The notes beneath the pieces are model-generated. The model made no database searches, was not told where the DNA came from, and saw only the letters and a program-made list of their open reading frames with translations. A DNA stretch of 63,950 nt, taken from RGIG8748 sp045544515. Its GTDB lineage: Bacteria > Bacillota > Clostridia > UMGS1810. The first letter of the stretch is position 1; every line of letters starts with the position of its first letter. The translations under genes were made by a program, and so were the position numbers. The DNA lies in contig JAZPZD010000014.1 of assembly GCA_045544515.1 (NCBI GenBank), forward strand, positions 1-63,950, written 5' to 3'. This document shows, in pieces, positions 52,439-61,205 of the stretch.

Positions 52439-53869
52439 TTAAATGCCCAGTATTTCTCTTACGACTTCTCTTTCGTCAAAATGTATTGTACCCGAATTTA
52501 ATATCTGGTAGGTTTCGTGTCCTTTGCCTGCCAGAATGATGACATCGCCTTTTTGTGCGTTGTTTAGTACATATTTTATGGCGTCGTATCTGTTTTCTAT
52601 TACAATATAGGCACCTTTTGTAGTCTTTATGCCCTCTTCTATCATATCTATAATAGCCATCGGGTCTTCTGTTCTGGGATTGTCGCTTGTTATAACAGAA
52701 AAATCTGCGTTTTCCCCTGCTATGCGGCCCATAATGGCTCTCTTGGTATTATCTCTGTCTCCCCCGCATCCAAAAAGGAGCACCACTCTGCCCTTGGCAA
52801 AGCCGCGAGCGGTTCTCAATATATTTTCTATTCCGTCGGGGGTATGTGCATAGTCAATCATAAGGGTGTAAATGTCGTTTCCTGTATGGACAACCTCGGC
52901 TCTGCCCTTGACACCTGTTGCGGTAGAAAGACCCTTTTTAATCAAAGCATCTTCTATGCCGAGCGACTTTAACACACCTATTGCGCAAAGTGCATTGTAT
53001 ACCGAAAATTCTCCCGGGATAGAAAGAGTAAACTCCAGGCCGTTTAAGTTAAATGCCACTCCGTTTTGAGTTAGCCTTACATCTTTGGCACACATATCGC
53101 AGTTTGAAGCTGTTCCGTAGGAAAGAGCCTTATGTCTGCATAATGAGAGCATCTTTTTGCCGTATATATCATCGCCGTTGATAACGGCATTTTCGCTTAT
53201 ATCAAAAAGCTTTGCCTTGGCGTTGGCATAGCTGTCCATATCGCCATGGAAGTCCAGATGGTCCTGTGTAAGATTGGTAAAGGCACCAACCTCGTATGTG
53301 CAGCCGTATACCCTGTTTAATTCCAACGCGTGCGAGGAAACCTCCATTATCACATACTCTACGCCCTCTGCTGCCATAAGAGAAAAGAGCTTTTGCAGTT
53401 CAAAGGCATCGGGAGTGGTGCGGCCGGTTTCGTACACTTTGCCGTTTATGATATTCTGGTTTGTTCCTATAAGCCCCGTTTTGTACCCGAGGCTGTCTAA
53501 TATGTGCTTTACAAGATATGTTACGGTGGTTTTGCCGTTTGTACCTGTAATACCTATGAGTTTTAACTTTTTGGAAGGATTACCAAAGAAATTGGCACTT
53601 ATTTTTGCCTCTGCAATTCTTGCATCTGCCACCCTTATCTGCAACACATCCAAATCGGGTGTAAACTTTGTACATACAATGGCTCCGGCACCGTTTGAAA
53701 CCGCGGACGGCACATATTTGTGCCCGTCGGTCTTAAAGCCCTCTATGGCTACAAAAAGACCGCCGTCTGTTATCTCATTGGAATTATATGCAACACCCGT
53801 TATATCGGGGTTTCCTTCGCCTTTTACTTCCAATATTTCTACATCTTCCAAAAGTTTATCAAGATACAT
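52439..53869 (-). CDS. murE: UDP-MurNAc-tripeptide synthetase MurE
   Basis: Adds the third amino acid to the peptidoglycan stem. The 476-residue product has the P-loop GITGTNGKTT, AFTNLTQDHLDFHGD, and DNPRTEDP, the motif that marks meso-diaminopimelate as substrate rather than lysine. The carbamylated-lysine region is present (YANAKAKLF). The reading frame opens 9 codons earlier, but the ATG at 53869 gives the usual N-terminus and has GGAG or GAGG upstream. Confidence 0.95.
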   Translation of the reverse strand: MYLDKLLEDVEILEVKGEGNPDITGVAYNSNEITDGGLFVAIEGFKTDGHKYVPSAVSNGAGAIVCTKFTPDLDVLQIRVADARIAEAKISANFFGNPSKKLKLIGITGTNGKTTVTYLVKHILDSLGYKTGLIGTNQNIINGKVYETGRTTPDAFELQKLFSLMAAEGVEYVIMEVSSHALELNRVYGCTYEVGAFTNLTQDHLDFHGDMDSYANAKAKLFDISENAVINGDDIYGKKMLSLCRHKALSYGTASNCDMCAKDVRLTQNGVAFNLNGLEFTLSIPGEFSVYNALCAIGVLKSLGIEDALIKKGLSTATGVKGRAEVVHTGNDIYTLMIDYAHTPDGIENILRTARGFAKGRVVLLFGCGGDRDNTKRAIMGRIAGENADFSVITSDNPRTEDPMAIIDMIEEGIKTTKGAYIVIENRYDAIKYVLNNAQKGDVIILAGKGHETYQILNSGTIHFDEREVVREILGI

Positions 53870-53885
53870 ATACCTCAACTCCTGT

Positions 53886-56081
53886 TTAGTGCACATTTGA
53901 AAAGCTGAATTCCACGCTTACAGGCGAGCCTCTCTGCAGCTCCGTACCTGCCTCGGGCGTCTGCTGCGATACAACCGCCGAGCCCTGACTGTCTGCCGAC
54001 GCACCGACAATCTTCATATTAAGTCCCGCGTTGGTGAGTGTGATATTGGCATTGGTGGCACTCATACCCTTGACATTGGGGACAATTACGGTATTTGACG
54101 CCTCGGGCTCTGTATATACCGCAACAGTCGAACCATCGGGAAGAGTTGAACCGCCCTTTGGCACCTGGCTGAGTACTGTGGAACCCGAACCTAAAATATT
54201 ATATTTAAGACCGCTCTCGGCAAAAGCCTTTGCCAGTTCGTTTACAGAAAGTCCCTCAACATTTGGAACAGTTTTGTCCTTGATAAGAAGGTCCTCTTCG
54301 GTAAACTGCGGTTCTATATCCATATATCTTAATACTTCGTCAAAAATCTTTTTAAATGTCGGTGCAGCTATCGCTCCGCCCATATGGCTCGAGCCCATAG
54401 GCTCGTCGAGCATTACCAAGCCTATAATCTCGGGGTCGTTTGCAGGGGCAAAGCCTATAAACGATGCCACATACTTGCCGTTGCCTCGGGGGAGCTTTTC
54501 GCTCGTGCCTGTCTTACCGGCAAGGCGGTAACCTCTGATATAAGCATTTTTACTTGTTCCGTTGTCCACAACGCCCTGCAGGATTTCTCTTATCGTATCT
54601 GCAGTTTCTTTGCTTATCGCTTGTCTTATTATTTCTGTTTCAAACTTTTTTATTACATTTCCATTGTCGTCGACAAGCTCTTTGGCAATTCGCGGTCTTA
54701 CCATTACACCGCCATTGGTAATAGCACTGTATGCTGTTATAAGCTGAAGCGGTGTCACATTAAAGCTTTGGCCGAATGCACTTGTAGCAAGCTCCACCTC
54801 GTTAAATCTCTCTGCACTGTGGAAGGTACCCGTAGCCTCACCAGGAAGGTCAAAGCCTGTGGACTCCATAAAGCCGAACTTCTTGAAATATTCTATAAAC
54901 TTAAGAGGGCCTACCCTTGCGCCCAGATTCATAAATACGGGGTTGCAGGAATTTTCAAACCCTTGGGCAAAGCTGAGCTGTCCGTGTCCGCCGCTCTTCC
55001 AGCATTTGATAAAATAGTCTTTTACCTGCAAGCCGCCGTTGCACGAGAAGATATCGCTTGTGCTTACCAGGTTTTCCTCAAGTGCCATTGCGGCAGTAAA
55101 GGGCTTGAATGTAGAGCCCGGCTCATAGGTATCCACAACTGCCTTGTTTCTCCAGAGCTTTCTTAATCTGTCGTTGTAGGCATTGTCATAATCGTCGCCC
55201 TCTAATTCTTTGATTTCGCCTCTGGACTTAAACTCCTTTTCCACCTCTTTTGGCAGTTTAAAAGGAGAGTTGAGGTCATAGTCGGGGTATGTAGCCATTG
55301 CCAGAATTTCGCCCGTTTTGGCATTCATTATTATACAGGAGGCTCCGTTTCTTACATCGTAGTCGCTTACCGCCTGTTTTAATTCCTCTTCGACAAAATG
55401 CTGAATAACCTCGTCTATTGTAAGGACAAGGTTAGCTCCGTTTTCAGGGTTTATGTATTTTTCGTATTCATAAGGCATCTCGGTTCCCGATGCACTCTTT
55501 GAGCTTATCATTCTTCCGGGCATACCTTTAAGGTACTTGTCGTATACCATTTCGATACCGTCAAGTCCCTGGTTATCAGTCCCTACAAAGCCTATTATAT
55601 GCGAGGCGAGCGAGCCGTAAGGATATGTCCTTTTGCTGTCTTCAACAAGGTATATACCCCTCAAAGATGCTTTGCGGATTTCTTCTGCTTTTTGATTGCT
55701 TATCTTTCGGGCAACGATTTCATATGAGGAATTTCTGGTAATCTGCTTTTCTATTTTGTCCTCGTCGCCGTCCAATATTTTTGCAAGTGTGCGTGCAATA
55801 TCCTCTGCCTCGCCGCTTTTCTTAACCTCGGCAGGCGATGCGGTAACTGTCTGCACGGATATACTCTGTGCAAGCACCTTGCCGTTTCTGTCGTATATAA
55901 GTCCTCTTTTGGAAGAAACGACAGAATCGAGCGTCTGCTGTTGTATGGCGCCCGATTTTAATTCTGCTCCCTTTATAAATTGCCAGTATGCAAGTTTTGA
56001 TATCAAAACAATAAATACAATCACTGATACAAGTGCAATCCAAGGGGCTCTTTTTTTAACATTGTATCTTAATTCAACCAT
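53886..56081 (-). CDS. spoVD: Class B penicillin-binding protein with two PASTA domains (SpoVD/PBP2-like)
   Basis: Transpeptidase for septal or spore cortex peptidoglycan. The 731-residue product has one N-terminal helix (about 14-33), a dimerisation domain (SSKRGLIYDRNGKVLAQSIS), and the transpeptidase motifs STFK, SCN and KTGTSE. Two PASTA repeats follow at about 595-660 and 662-728. SpoVD usually has one PASTA and division PBP2B-like proteins two or more, so it may serve division, sporulation or both. Located between ftsL and murE, as in Bacillus. Confidence 0.92.
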   Translation of the reverse strand: MVELRYNVKKRAPWIALVSVIVFIVLISKLAYWQFIKGAELKSGAIQQQTLDSVVSSKRGLIYDRNGKVLAQSISVQTVTASPAEVKKSGEAEDIARTLAKILDGDEDKIEKQITRNSSYEIVARKISNQKAEEIRKASLRGIYLVEDSKRTYPYGSLASHIIGFVGTDNQGLDGIEMVYDKYLKGMPGRMISSKSASGTEMPYEYEKYINPENGANLVLTIDEVIQHFVEEELKQAVSDYDVRNGASCIIMNAKTGEILAMATYPDYDLNSPFKLPKEVEKEFKSRGEIKELEGDDYDNAYNDRLRKLWRNKAVVDTYEPGSTFKPFTAAMALEENLVSTSDIFSCNGGLQVKDYFIKCWKSGGHGQLSFAQGFENSCNPVFMNLGARVGPLKFIEYFKKFGFMESTGFDLPGEATGTFHSAERFNEVELATSAFGQSFNVTPLQLITAYSAITNGGVMVRPRIAKELVDDNGNVIKKFETEIIRQAISKETADTIREILQGVVDNGTSKNAYIRGYRLAGKTGTSEKLPRGNGKYVASFIGFAPANDPEIIGLVMLDEPMGSSHMGGAIAAPTFKKIFDEVLRYMDIEPQFTEEDLLIKDKTVPNVEGLSVNELAKAFAESGLKYNILGSGSTVLSQVPKGGSTLPDGSTVAVYTEPEASNTVIVPNVKGMSATNANITLTNAGLNMKIVGASADSQGSAVVSQQTPEAGTELQRGSPVSVEFSFSNVH

Positions 56082-56127
56082 ATTAAAAAATCCCTTCGCA
56101 ACTGTGATATTTACTTATATTACGAGT

Positions 56128-56610
56128 TTAACTGAAATATGCCACAATTCCTTTTAGAGATTTCTTTATTCCGACAAAAAGTCCTTTTTTGGCAGGTGAT
56201 GCTGTAAGAGACTCGGAGTGTGTTCCCTTTTTGACATTTATATACACAATCTGGCTGTTGTCCGGCTTTTGCATACCGAGTTTTTCCACAGCCTTTTTTT
56301 CTATAACTTTCATATCAAGTTTTTGGTTTATTTCTATTTCCTTTTGCTTGTTTGTGTCAGTAATAAGTGCAAGCTCCTTTTCGAGCTCGTCTATCCTGGT
56401 TGCAGCACGAAGAGTCATTACATTGACATACACAAGTGCCGAACACGCTACAAACGCAATCATAACCGCAGATATAACAAGACGGCACAGAGCCTTGTGC
56501 TCCATTTTTGACATCTCTTTACGCTCGGTTTGTTTTTCCTGAGTTTTTCTGGCATAGTTTTCATACTCTTCTATTTTGTATGCACTTGTTCCTTTGTAAA
56601 GCTCACTCAC
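56128..56610 (-). CDS. ftsL: FtsL-like cell division protein
   Basis: The 160-residue bitopic protein has a charged N-terminal region of about 45 residues, one helix (about 45-65; LVISAVMIAFVACSALVYVN), and a coiled coil (RIDELEKELALITDTNKQKE) followed by VEKLGMQKPDNSQIVYINV, the FtsL/DivIC end pattern. Sequence similarity in this family is weak; the position between rsmH and the class B PBP gene is the strongest support. The start overlaps the rsmH end by 8 nt. Confidence 0.82.
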   Translation of the reverse strand: MSELYKGTSAYKIEEYENYARKTQEKQTERKEMSKMEHKALCRLVISAVMIAFVACSALVYVNVMTLRAATRIDELEKELALITDTNKQKEIEINQKLDMKVIEKKAVEKLGMQKPDNSQIVYINVKKGTHSESLTASPAKKGLFVGIKKSLKGIVAYFS

Positions 56611-57553
56611 CTTGTGTACCCTCCTGTAATTTTTCTATTATCCGAAGTTTTGCACTTTTTGAACGCTTGTTAAACTCATATTCTTCCTCGGTAGGAAGTA
56701 TTGGCTTTCTTGTTATTACCTTGCCTCTGGGCTTTTTGCCGCAGACACATATAGGGAAATCCTTTGGACAGGTGCAGCCTGTTGCATAGTCGTTAAAGGC
56801 TGTCTTAACTATTCTGTCCTCGAGAGAATGAAATGTTATAACTGCAAGACGGGCACCGGTATTTAACACATCAAAAAAGTCATCTAACGCCCCTCTTAAA
56901 TCCTCCAGCTCACCGTTTACCTCAATCCTTACTGCCTGAAAAACCCTCTTGGCAGGGTGGGAACCCTTTTGTCGAAATCTCTCCGGGATTGCCGCCTTTA
57001 TAATATCCACAAGCTCATAGGTGGTTTCTATGGGCTTTGATTGTCTTCTTTCGCAGATGATCTTTGCAATCTTTTTGGAAAACTTTTCTTCGCCGTATTT
57101 AAAAAATATATCGCTAAGCTCCCTTTCGGAATATGTGTTTACCACATCGTATGCACTTTTTCCGCCATCGCGGTTCATCCTCATATCCAGGGGAGCATCT
57201 TCCATATACGAAAAGCCCCTCTCCTTGCAGTCAAGCTGATATGAAGAAACGCCCAGGTCCAGAACCGCACCGTCTAACCCATCTACATCAAGCTCATTTA
57301 AAATCTCTTTGATGTTCTTGTAATTATTATGTACATACTTTACAAATGGGTACTTACACAGTCTCTTTTTGCTTGCTTCGAGGGCTTCTGTGTCGCGATC
57401 GATACCTATTAGCATACCGCCGTTCATCTTGCTTGCTATGGCATTGCTGTGACCGCCGCCGCCCATTGTACCATCGGCATAGATACCACCTTTTTTTATA
57501 TTAAGTGCATCCACAGACTCGTTTAAAAGCACCGAAATATGCTTAAACTCCAT
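56603..57553 (-). CDS. rsmH: 16S rRNA (cytosine-1402-N4)-methyltransferase RsmH
   Basis: Methylates C1402 of 16S rRNA. The 316-residue product starts EFKHISVLLNESVDALNIKK and has the SAM-binding DGTMGGGGHSNAI, LDLGVSSYQLD, GFSYMEDAPLDMRMN and the late ITFHSLEDRIVK. It includes the zinc-like cluster CTCPKDFPICVCG near the end, as in other clostridial RsmH. It follows mraZ by 13 nt in the standard order. Confidence 0.97.
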   Translation of the reverse strand: MEFKHISVLLNESVDALNIKKGGIYADGTMGGGGHSNAIASKMNGGMLIGIDRDTEALEASKKRLCKYPFVKYVHNNYKNIKEILNELDVDGLDGAVLDLGVSSYQLDCKERGFSYMEDAPLDMRMNRDGGKSAYDVVNTYSERELSDIFFKYGEEKFSKKIAKIICERRQSKPIETTYELVDIIKAAIPERFRQKGSHPAKRVFQAVRIEVNGELEDLRGALDDFFDVLNTGARLAVITFHSLEDRIVKTAFNDYATGCTCPKDFPICVCGKKPRGKVITRKPILPTEEEYEFNKRSKSAKLRIIEKLQEGTQGE

Positions 57554-57566
57554 ACATTAGCACCTC

Positions 57567-57998
57567 TTATATGTTTATTCCTATCTCGCACAGGCTCTCG
57601 GCTACAAAGTCGGGGTCGAGAGAATTTATGTAATCATTCCAGTTTTCTGTGCTCCATATTTCTACCTTGTTTCCGTTGCCGATGATTGTAACATCCTTTT
57701 CTATTCCGGCATATGCACGCAGTGTTGCAGGAATAAGCACCCTGCCCTGCGAATTTGACTCGCATTCTACTGCACCGGACAAGAAAAGTCTCGAAAAACC
57801 TCTTGCGTTTTTATTTGCCATAGGGAGAGTATTGAGCTTGTCGTAGAATATGTTCCATTCTTCCTGGCTGAACACCAGAAGATTGCGGTCAAGACCCTTT
57901 GTTATATAGAACACATCGCCGAGTAATTCTCTGAATTTTGACGGCATAATTACTCTGCCTTTGGTATCCAGGCTATGCTCGTATTCACCGCTGAACAT
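57567..57998 (-). CDS. mraZ: Transcriptional regulator MraZ
   Basis: AbrB-like DNA-binding protein that controls the dcw cluster. The 143-residue product has two MraZ repeats: MFSGEYEHSLDTKGRVIMPS near 1-20 and ECESNSQGRVLIPATLR around 75-92. Start ATG with an AAAGGGGGAG Shine-Dalgarno. It is the first gene of the cluster and is preceded by a set of phased MraZ boxes, so it should regulate its own operon. Confidence 0.97.
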   Translation of the reverse strand: MFSGEYEHSLDTKGRVIMPSKFRELLGDVFYITKGLDRNLLVFSQEEWNIFYDKLNTLPMANKNARGFSRLFLSGAVECESNSQGRVLIPATLRAYAGIEKDVTIIGNGNKVEIWSTENWNDYINSLDPDFVAESLCEIGINI

Positions 57999-58045
57999 AT
58001 CTTATCTCCCCCTTTCGTGATTTTTAGAAAATTGTTCCTATTTTG

Positions 58046-58095
58046 GAAACTTTTGTGACACTTTTTGACACTTTGGCACCACTTCGTGCCACTTT
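58046..58095 (-). promoter_or_regulatory. MraZ operator: four phased AAAGTG-type boxes
   Basis: On the minus strand the boxes AAAGTG, GAAGTG, AAAGTG and AAAGTG (plus-strand CACTTT/CACTTC starting at 58090, 58080, 58069 and 58059) repeat every 10-11 bp, one helical turn, with a degenerate fifth copy (AAAGTT) after them. They cover the predicted transcription start of mraZ. AAAGTG repeats of this spacing are known MraZ sites in Mollicutes. Confidence 0.82.
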
Positions 58096-58101
58096 AAGTA
58101 C

Positions 58102-58130
58102 ATTCTAAACCATTTTTAACAATTTTGCAA
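58102..58130 (-). promoter_or_regulatory. Sigma-A promoter of the mraZ/dcw cluster
   Basis: -35 TTGCAA (58125-58130), 17-nt spacer, -10 TAGAAT (58102-58107), immediately upstream of the MraZ boxes. Confidence 0.75.
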
Positions 58131-58221
58131 TAGTTTTTTTAAAGAAATTCTTGTCGAAAAAGCGTTTTTTAAATTTTTGTTAAATATGCACAAAATACAT
58201 TGTCTGCTCTGTTTATTGCAA

Positions 58222-58262
58222 CAAAAAAGCGATCCACACTAAATGTGCAAATCGCTTTTTGA
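58222..58262 (-). terminator. Rho-independent terminator of acpP-rnc
   Basis: Stem AAAAAGCGAT/ATCGCTTTTT with an inner GCAC/GTGT pair, followed by further T on the minus strand, right after the rnc stop. Confidence 0.85.
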
Positions 58263-58276
58263 AATTATTTGATTTT

Positions 58277-58969
58277 TTAAATTTTCTTGAGCTTTAAGTA
58301 GGCTATCCTTGCCGCCTCCTGCTCTGCCTTTTTCTTGCTTGTTCCTTTTCCCTTGGAAATCATTGTGCCGTCTACAAACGCCGCAACCTCGAAGGATTTG
58401 GCGTGTTCGGGGCCTTCCTCGGACAAAACCTCATAATGAAGCTCTTTGCCCTTTGATTGAACATATTCCTGCAAATCGGACTTGTAATTGGATACAATAT
58501 TGTCCGCTTTTGCAAGGGCATCTATATCGTCCGAAAGATTGCTAAGTACAAGTCTTTTTGCCGCCTCAAATCCGCCGTCAAGATACACCGCGGCTATTAT
58601 AGCCTCCATTGCATCCGAAAGTGTAGACGGTCTGGAAGAGCCGCCCGACTTCTTTTCGCCTTTTCCCAGAACAATAAAATCCCCTACGCAGAGCTTTTTT
58701 GCCATTTTGGCAAGTGCCTCCTCGCAGACAACCTTTGCTCTGATTTCTGTGAGCTTTCCCTCGGGGAAATACTTGAGGTTAGTAAAGATATACTCACTTA
58801 CCGCAAGTGAAAGCACCGAGTCGCCGAAAAACTCAAGCCTCTGGTTGGAATAAATCCTCTCCACATGCTTTTCGTTAAGATAAGACGGGTGGATAAGGGC
58901 GTTTTTCAATATTGATATGTCCTTGAACTCGTATCCAAGTTTTTTCTCCAAGTTTTTTATATCAGTCAT
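58277..58969 (-). CDS. rnc: Ribonuclease III
   Basis: Cuts double-stranded RNA in rRNA and mRNA maturation. The 230-residue product has the signature NQRLEFFGDSVLSLAVSEYI (about 42-61) with the catalytic acidic residues, DAMEAIIAAVYLDGG for the second metal ligand set, and a double-stranded RNA-binding domain at the end (KGKGTSKKKAEQEAARIAYL). It lies 24 nt after acpP, a common Bacillota pairing. Neither ftsY nor smc follows here. Confidence 0.97.
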   Translation of the reverse strand: MTDIKNLEKKLGYEFKDISILKNALIHPSYLNEKHVERIYSNQRLEFFGDSVLSLAVSEYIFTNLKYFPEGKLTEIRAKVVCEEALAKMAKKLCVGDFIVLGKGEKKSGGSSRPSTLSDAMEAIIAAVYLDGGFEAAKRLVLSNLSDDIDALAKADNIVSNYKSDLQEYVQSKGKELHYEVLSEEGPEHAKSFEVAAFVDGTMISKGKGTSKKKAEQEAARIAYLKLKKI

Positions 58970-58993
58970 TTATAACCTCTTACTAACAGTAAA

Positions 58994-59227
58994 TTACATA
59001 TTTGCATTTGCTTTGATATAATCTACGGCAGCACCGACTGTTGCGATAGATTCAACCTCATCCTCGGGGATTTCGATGTCGAACTCTTCCTCGATAGTCA
59101 TAATAAGGTCTACAATATCAAGAGAATCTGCACCCAGGTCGTCTATAAAAGCAGAACCCATAGTGATTTCGTCTGCATCGATATTGAGCTGGTCTACAAG
59201 GATTTCTTTTATTTTTTCAAATACCAT
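58994..59227 (-). CDS. acpP: Acyl carrier protein
   Basis: Carries fatty acyl chains on a phosphopantetheine arm. The 77-residue acidic helical protein has the attachment serine S35 in LGADSLDIVDL and the typical EEEFDIEIPEDEVESIATVG. The reading frame opens 20 codons upstream, but the ATG at 59227 with its GGAGGTG Shine-Dalgarno is clearly correct. It has its own promoter and is followed by rnc. No fab genes are in the window. Confidence 0.97.
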   Translation of the reverse strand: MVFEKIKEILVDQLNIDADEITMGSAFIDDLGADSLDIVDLIMTIEEEFDIEIPEDEVESIATVGAAVDYIKANANM

Positions 59228-59258
59228 ATTTTCACCTCCAAAATATATTTCAAGTGTT

Positions 59259-59300
59259 AGTATATATTGTGTATCACAAAAATGCAAGTGTTTTGTGATA
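59259..59300 (-). promoter_or_regulatory. Promoter of acpP-rnc with an overlapping inverted repeat
   Basis: -35 TTGCAT (59282-59287), 17-nt spacer, -10 TATACT (59259-59264). A perfect 10-bp inverted repeat TATCACAAAA/TTTTGTGATA (59272-59281 with 59291-59300) brackets the -35 box, a possible operator. Confidence 0.65.
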
Positions 59301-59304
59301 TTTT

Positions 59305-60342
59305 TTAATCAATCTTTACCCTGCTCCACAAATCTGTGTGCTTTTTAGCAAGAGCAGCATCATAGATAAAGATTTCCATATTTTCCATTTTTGTAATATC
59401 GGGATAACGCAAGGGGTCATTTTTTACACTATCATCAAGCAGCTCTCTGCCCGCTTTATTTGCTGTGGAATAACCTATATATTCGGCATTCATCTTTGCA
59501 ATTTCAGCTCGGCACATAAAGTCTATAAACAGTTCCGCTTCCTTTTGGTGCTTGCTGGTCTTTGGGATTACCATACTGTCAAACCAAAGATTTGAGCCTT
59601 CCTTAGGGATGCTGTATGCCAGAGAGTCGTTGTAGTCCATACAGTAGAACGCATCTCCCGACCACGCAATAGTCATTGCACCCTCGTTTGCTATCATCTT
59701 GTCCTTGACTTCGTCTCCGCAGTATGCCTTTACGAGGGGCTTTTGCTTGATAAGAGCCTTCTGGGCTTCTTTTAGCTCGCTGTCGCTATCGCTGTTCATA
59801 GAATATCCAAGGCTTTTCAAAGTGATGGATATCATATCTCTTTCGGAGTCAAGCATAAAGATTTCGCCGCTGTACTTTTTGTCGTACATGGCTTTCCAGC
59901 TATTCATATCTTTCTTATCTACCATATCCTTGTTGTAGAGTATGCCCATAGTGCCCCACATATAAGGAACACTGTACTCGCCCTTGGGGTCATAGTCAAG
60001 ATTTTTAAACTCCTTGCCTATGTTTTTGTAATTTGGCATATTTTCAAAATTTATCTTGTTTAGCATATCTTCTTCTATCATACGCTCAACCATATAATCC
60101 GAGGGGAAAACCACATCATAATTGGTTCTGCCTGTTTTAACCTTTGCGTGCATTTCCTCGTTTGTATAATAGGTTTCGTAATTGACCTTTATTTCGGGGT
60201 ACTCCTTTTCAAAGAGCTTTATTACCTCTTCGTCAATATAATCTCCTACATTGTACACATAGATTGTGGTCTTGCTTTCGCAACCCGAAAAAAAGCTCAC
60301 AACAAAAATGATGCAAATAAGTAAAGATACTAACTTTTTCAC
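59305..60342 (-). CDS. potD: Spermidine/putrescine-binding lipoprotein PotD
   Basis: Solute-binding subunit of the polyamine ABC importer, held on the outer membrane face by lipid. The 345-residue product has a signal sequence with the lipobox FFSGC (lipidated C21), then YNVGDYIDEEVIKLFEKEYP, the PotD start pattern, and FPSDYMVERM with VPYMWGTMGI. The start is a GTG with GGAGG seven bases upstream. Last gene of the pot operon. Polyamine specificity is inferred from family and context. Confidence 0.93.
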   Translation of the reverse strand: MKKLVSLLICIIFVVSFFSGCESKTTIYVYNVGDYIDEEVIKLFEKEYPEIKVNYETYYTNEEMHAKVKTGRTNYDVVFPSDYMVERMIEEDMLNKINFENMPNYKNIGKEFKNLDYDPKGEYSVPYMWGTMGILYNKDMVDKKDMNSWKAMYDKKYSGEIFMLDSERDMISITLKSLGYSMNSDSDSELKEAQKALIKQKPLVKAYCGDEVKDKMIANEGAMTIAWSGDAFYCMDYNDSLAYSIPKEGSNLWFDSMVIPKTSKHQKEAELFIDFMCRAEIAKMNAEYIGYSTANKAGRELLDDSVKNDPLRYPDITKMENMEIFIYDAALAKKHTDLWSRVKID

Positions 60343-60353
60343 TTAAATTCCTC

Positions 60354-61154
60354 CTAATTTATAAGTACATTGGAATCCTTGTCCTTTGAAGTTCTCTTGT
60401 TTATGATAAACAGCAGTGCCATTATCACAACAAACATTACAGTAGAGAGGGCGTTTATCTTTGGATTTAACCTCTTTGCAGTGGTGTAAACATAAATCGA
60501 AAGATTGCTTACTCCGTTGCCCGTTGTAAAAAAGCTTATTACAAAATCATCTATCGACAGAGTAAACGCCATAAGAAGTCCGTTTATAATTCCGGGCATT
60601 ATTTCGGGCAGCACCACATTTTTAAAAGCATACCACGGCTTTGCACCGAGGTCTACTGCCGCTTCGTACAGGTTGTTGTCAAGCTGCATAAGCTTTGGCG
60701 TAACAGATAGTATTACATAAGGGATATTGAATGTAATATGTGCCAAAAGCATTGTCAGTATACCGCTTGGGATATTTAATGCTATAAAAAGCATCATAAG
60801 AGACACACCTATTACAAGCTCGCTCGAAACCATAGGGATATTGGTAACCGCAGTAATAAAATTGCGAAGTCTCTTTTTTCTGAAACCGTGTATACCTATG
60901 GCAGCAGCTGTTCCTATTATACACGATATTACTGCAGAAAGTACTCCCACAACAAGTGTTGTAGATAGTGCCGACATAAGAGATGCGTCATTTAGCATTT
61001 CCACATACCATTTAAACGAAAATCCGCCCCATACCCCTCTGGACTTTGATTCGTTAAAAGAAAATACCATAAGTATAATTATAGGAACATACAAAAACAT
61101 AAACATAAGATAGAGATATATGCTCTCCAGTATACTTTTTAATTTTTTCTTCAA
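60354..61154 (-). CDS. potC: Spermidine/putrescine ABC transporter permease PotC
   Basis: The 266-residue permease has six helices and the inner-membrane-component loop EAAVDLGAKPWYAFKNVVLP that docks on PotA. The N-terminal YLMFMFLYVPIIILMVFSFN and LSIDDFVISFFTTG are PotC features. The best start is a TTG at 61154, with GGTGAG about 8 nt upstream; the next Met lies within the first helix. It lies 51 nt after potB. Confidence 0.94.
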   Translation of the reverse strand: MKKKLKSILESIYLYLMFMFLYVPIIILMVFSFNESKSRGVWGGFSFKWYVEMLNDASLMSALSTTLVVGVLSAVISCIIGTAAAIGIHGFRKKRLRNFITAVTNIPMVSSELVIGVSLMMLFIALNIPSGILTMLLAHITFNIPYVILSVTPKLMQLDNNLYEAAVDLGAKPWYAFKNVVLPEIMPGIINGLLMAFTLSIDDFVISFFTTGNGVSNLSIYVYTTAKRLNPKINALSTVMFVVIMALLFIINKRTSKDKDSNVLIN

Positions 61155-61205
61155 TTTATAATCTCACCGCCAATTTAATCACACGGGAGTCGAACTCCGT
61201 ATGTT

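Noticed and set aside
50225..55166. Long plus-strand reading frames opposite ftsW, murG and spoVD (for example 50225-50983 and 54384-55166)
   Set aside because: They lie antisense to clearly conserved genes, are rich in Cys, His and Tyr as expected of shadow frames, and lack Shine-Dalgarno sites.
58059..58095. Short phased repeats upstream of mraZ as a minisatellite or CRISPR seed
   Set aside because: The 10-11 bp spacing, the sequence AAAGTG and the position at the mraZ start identify MraZ boxes.
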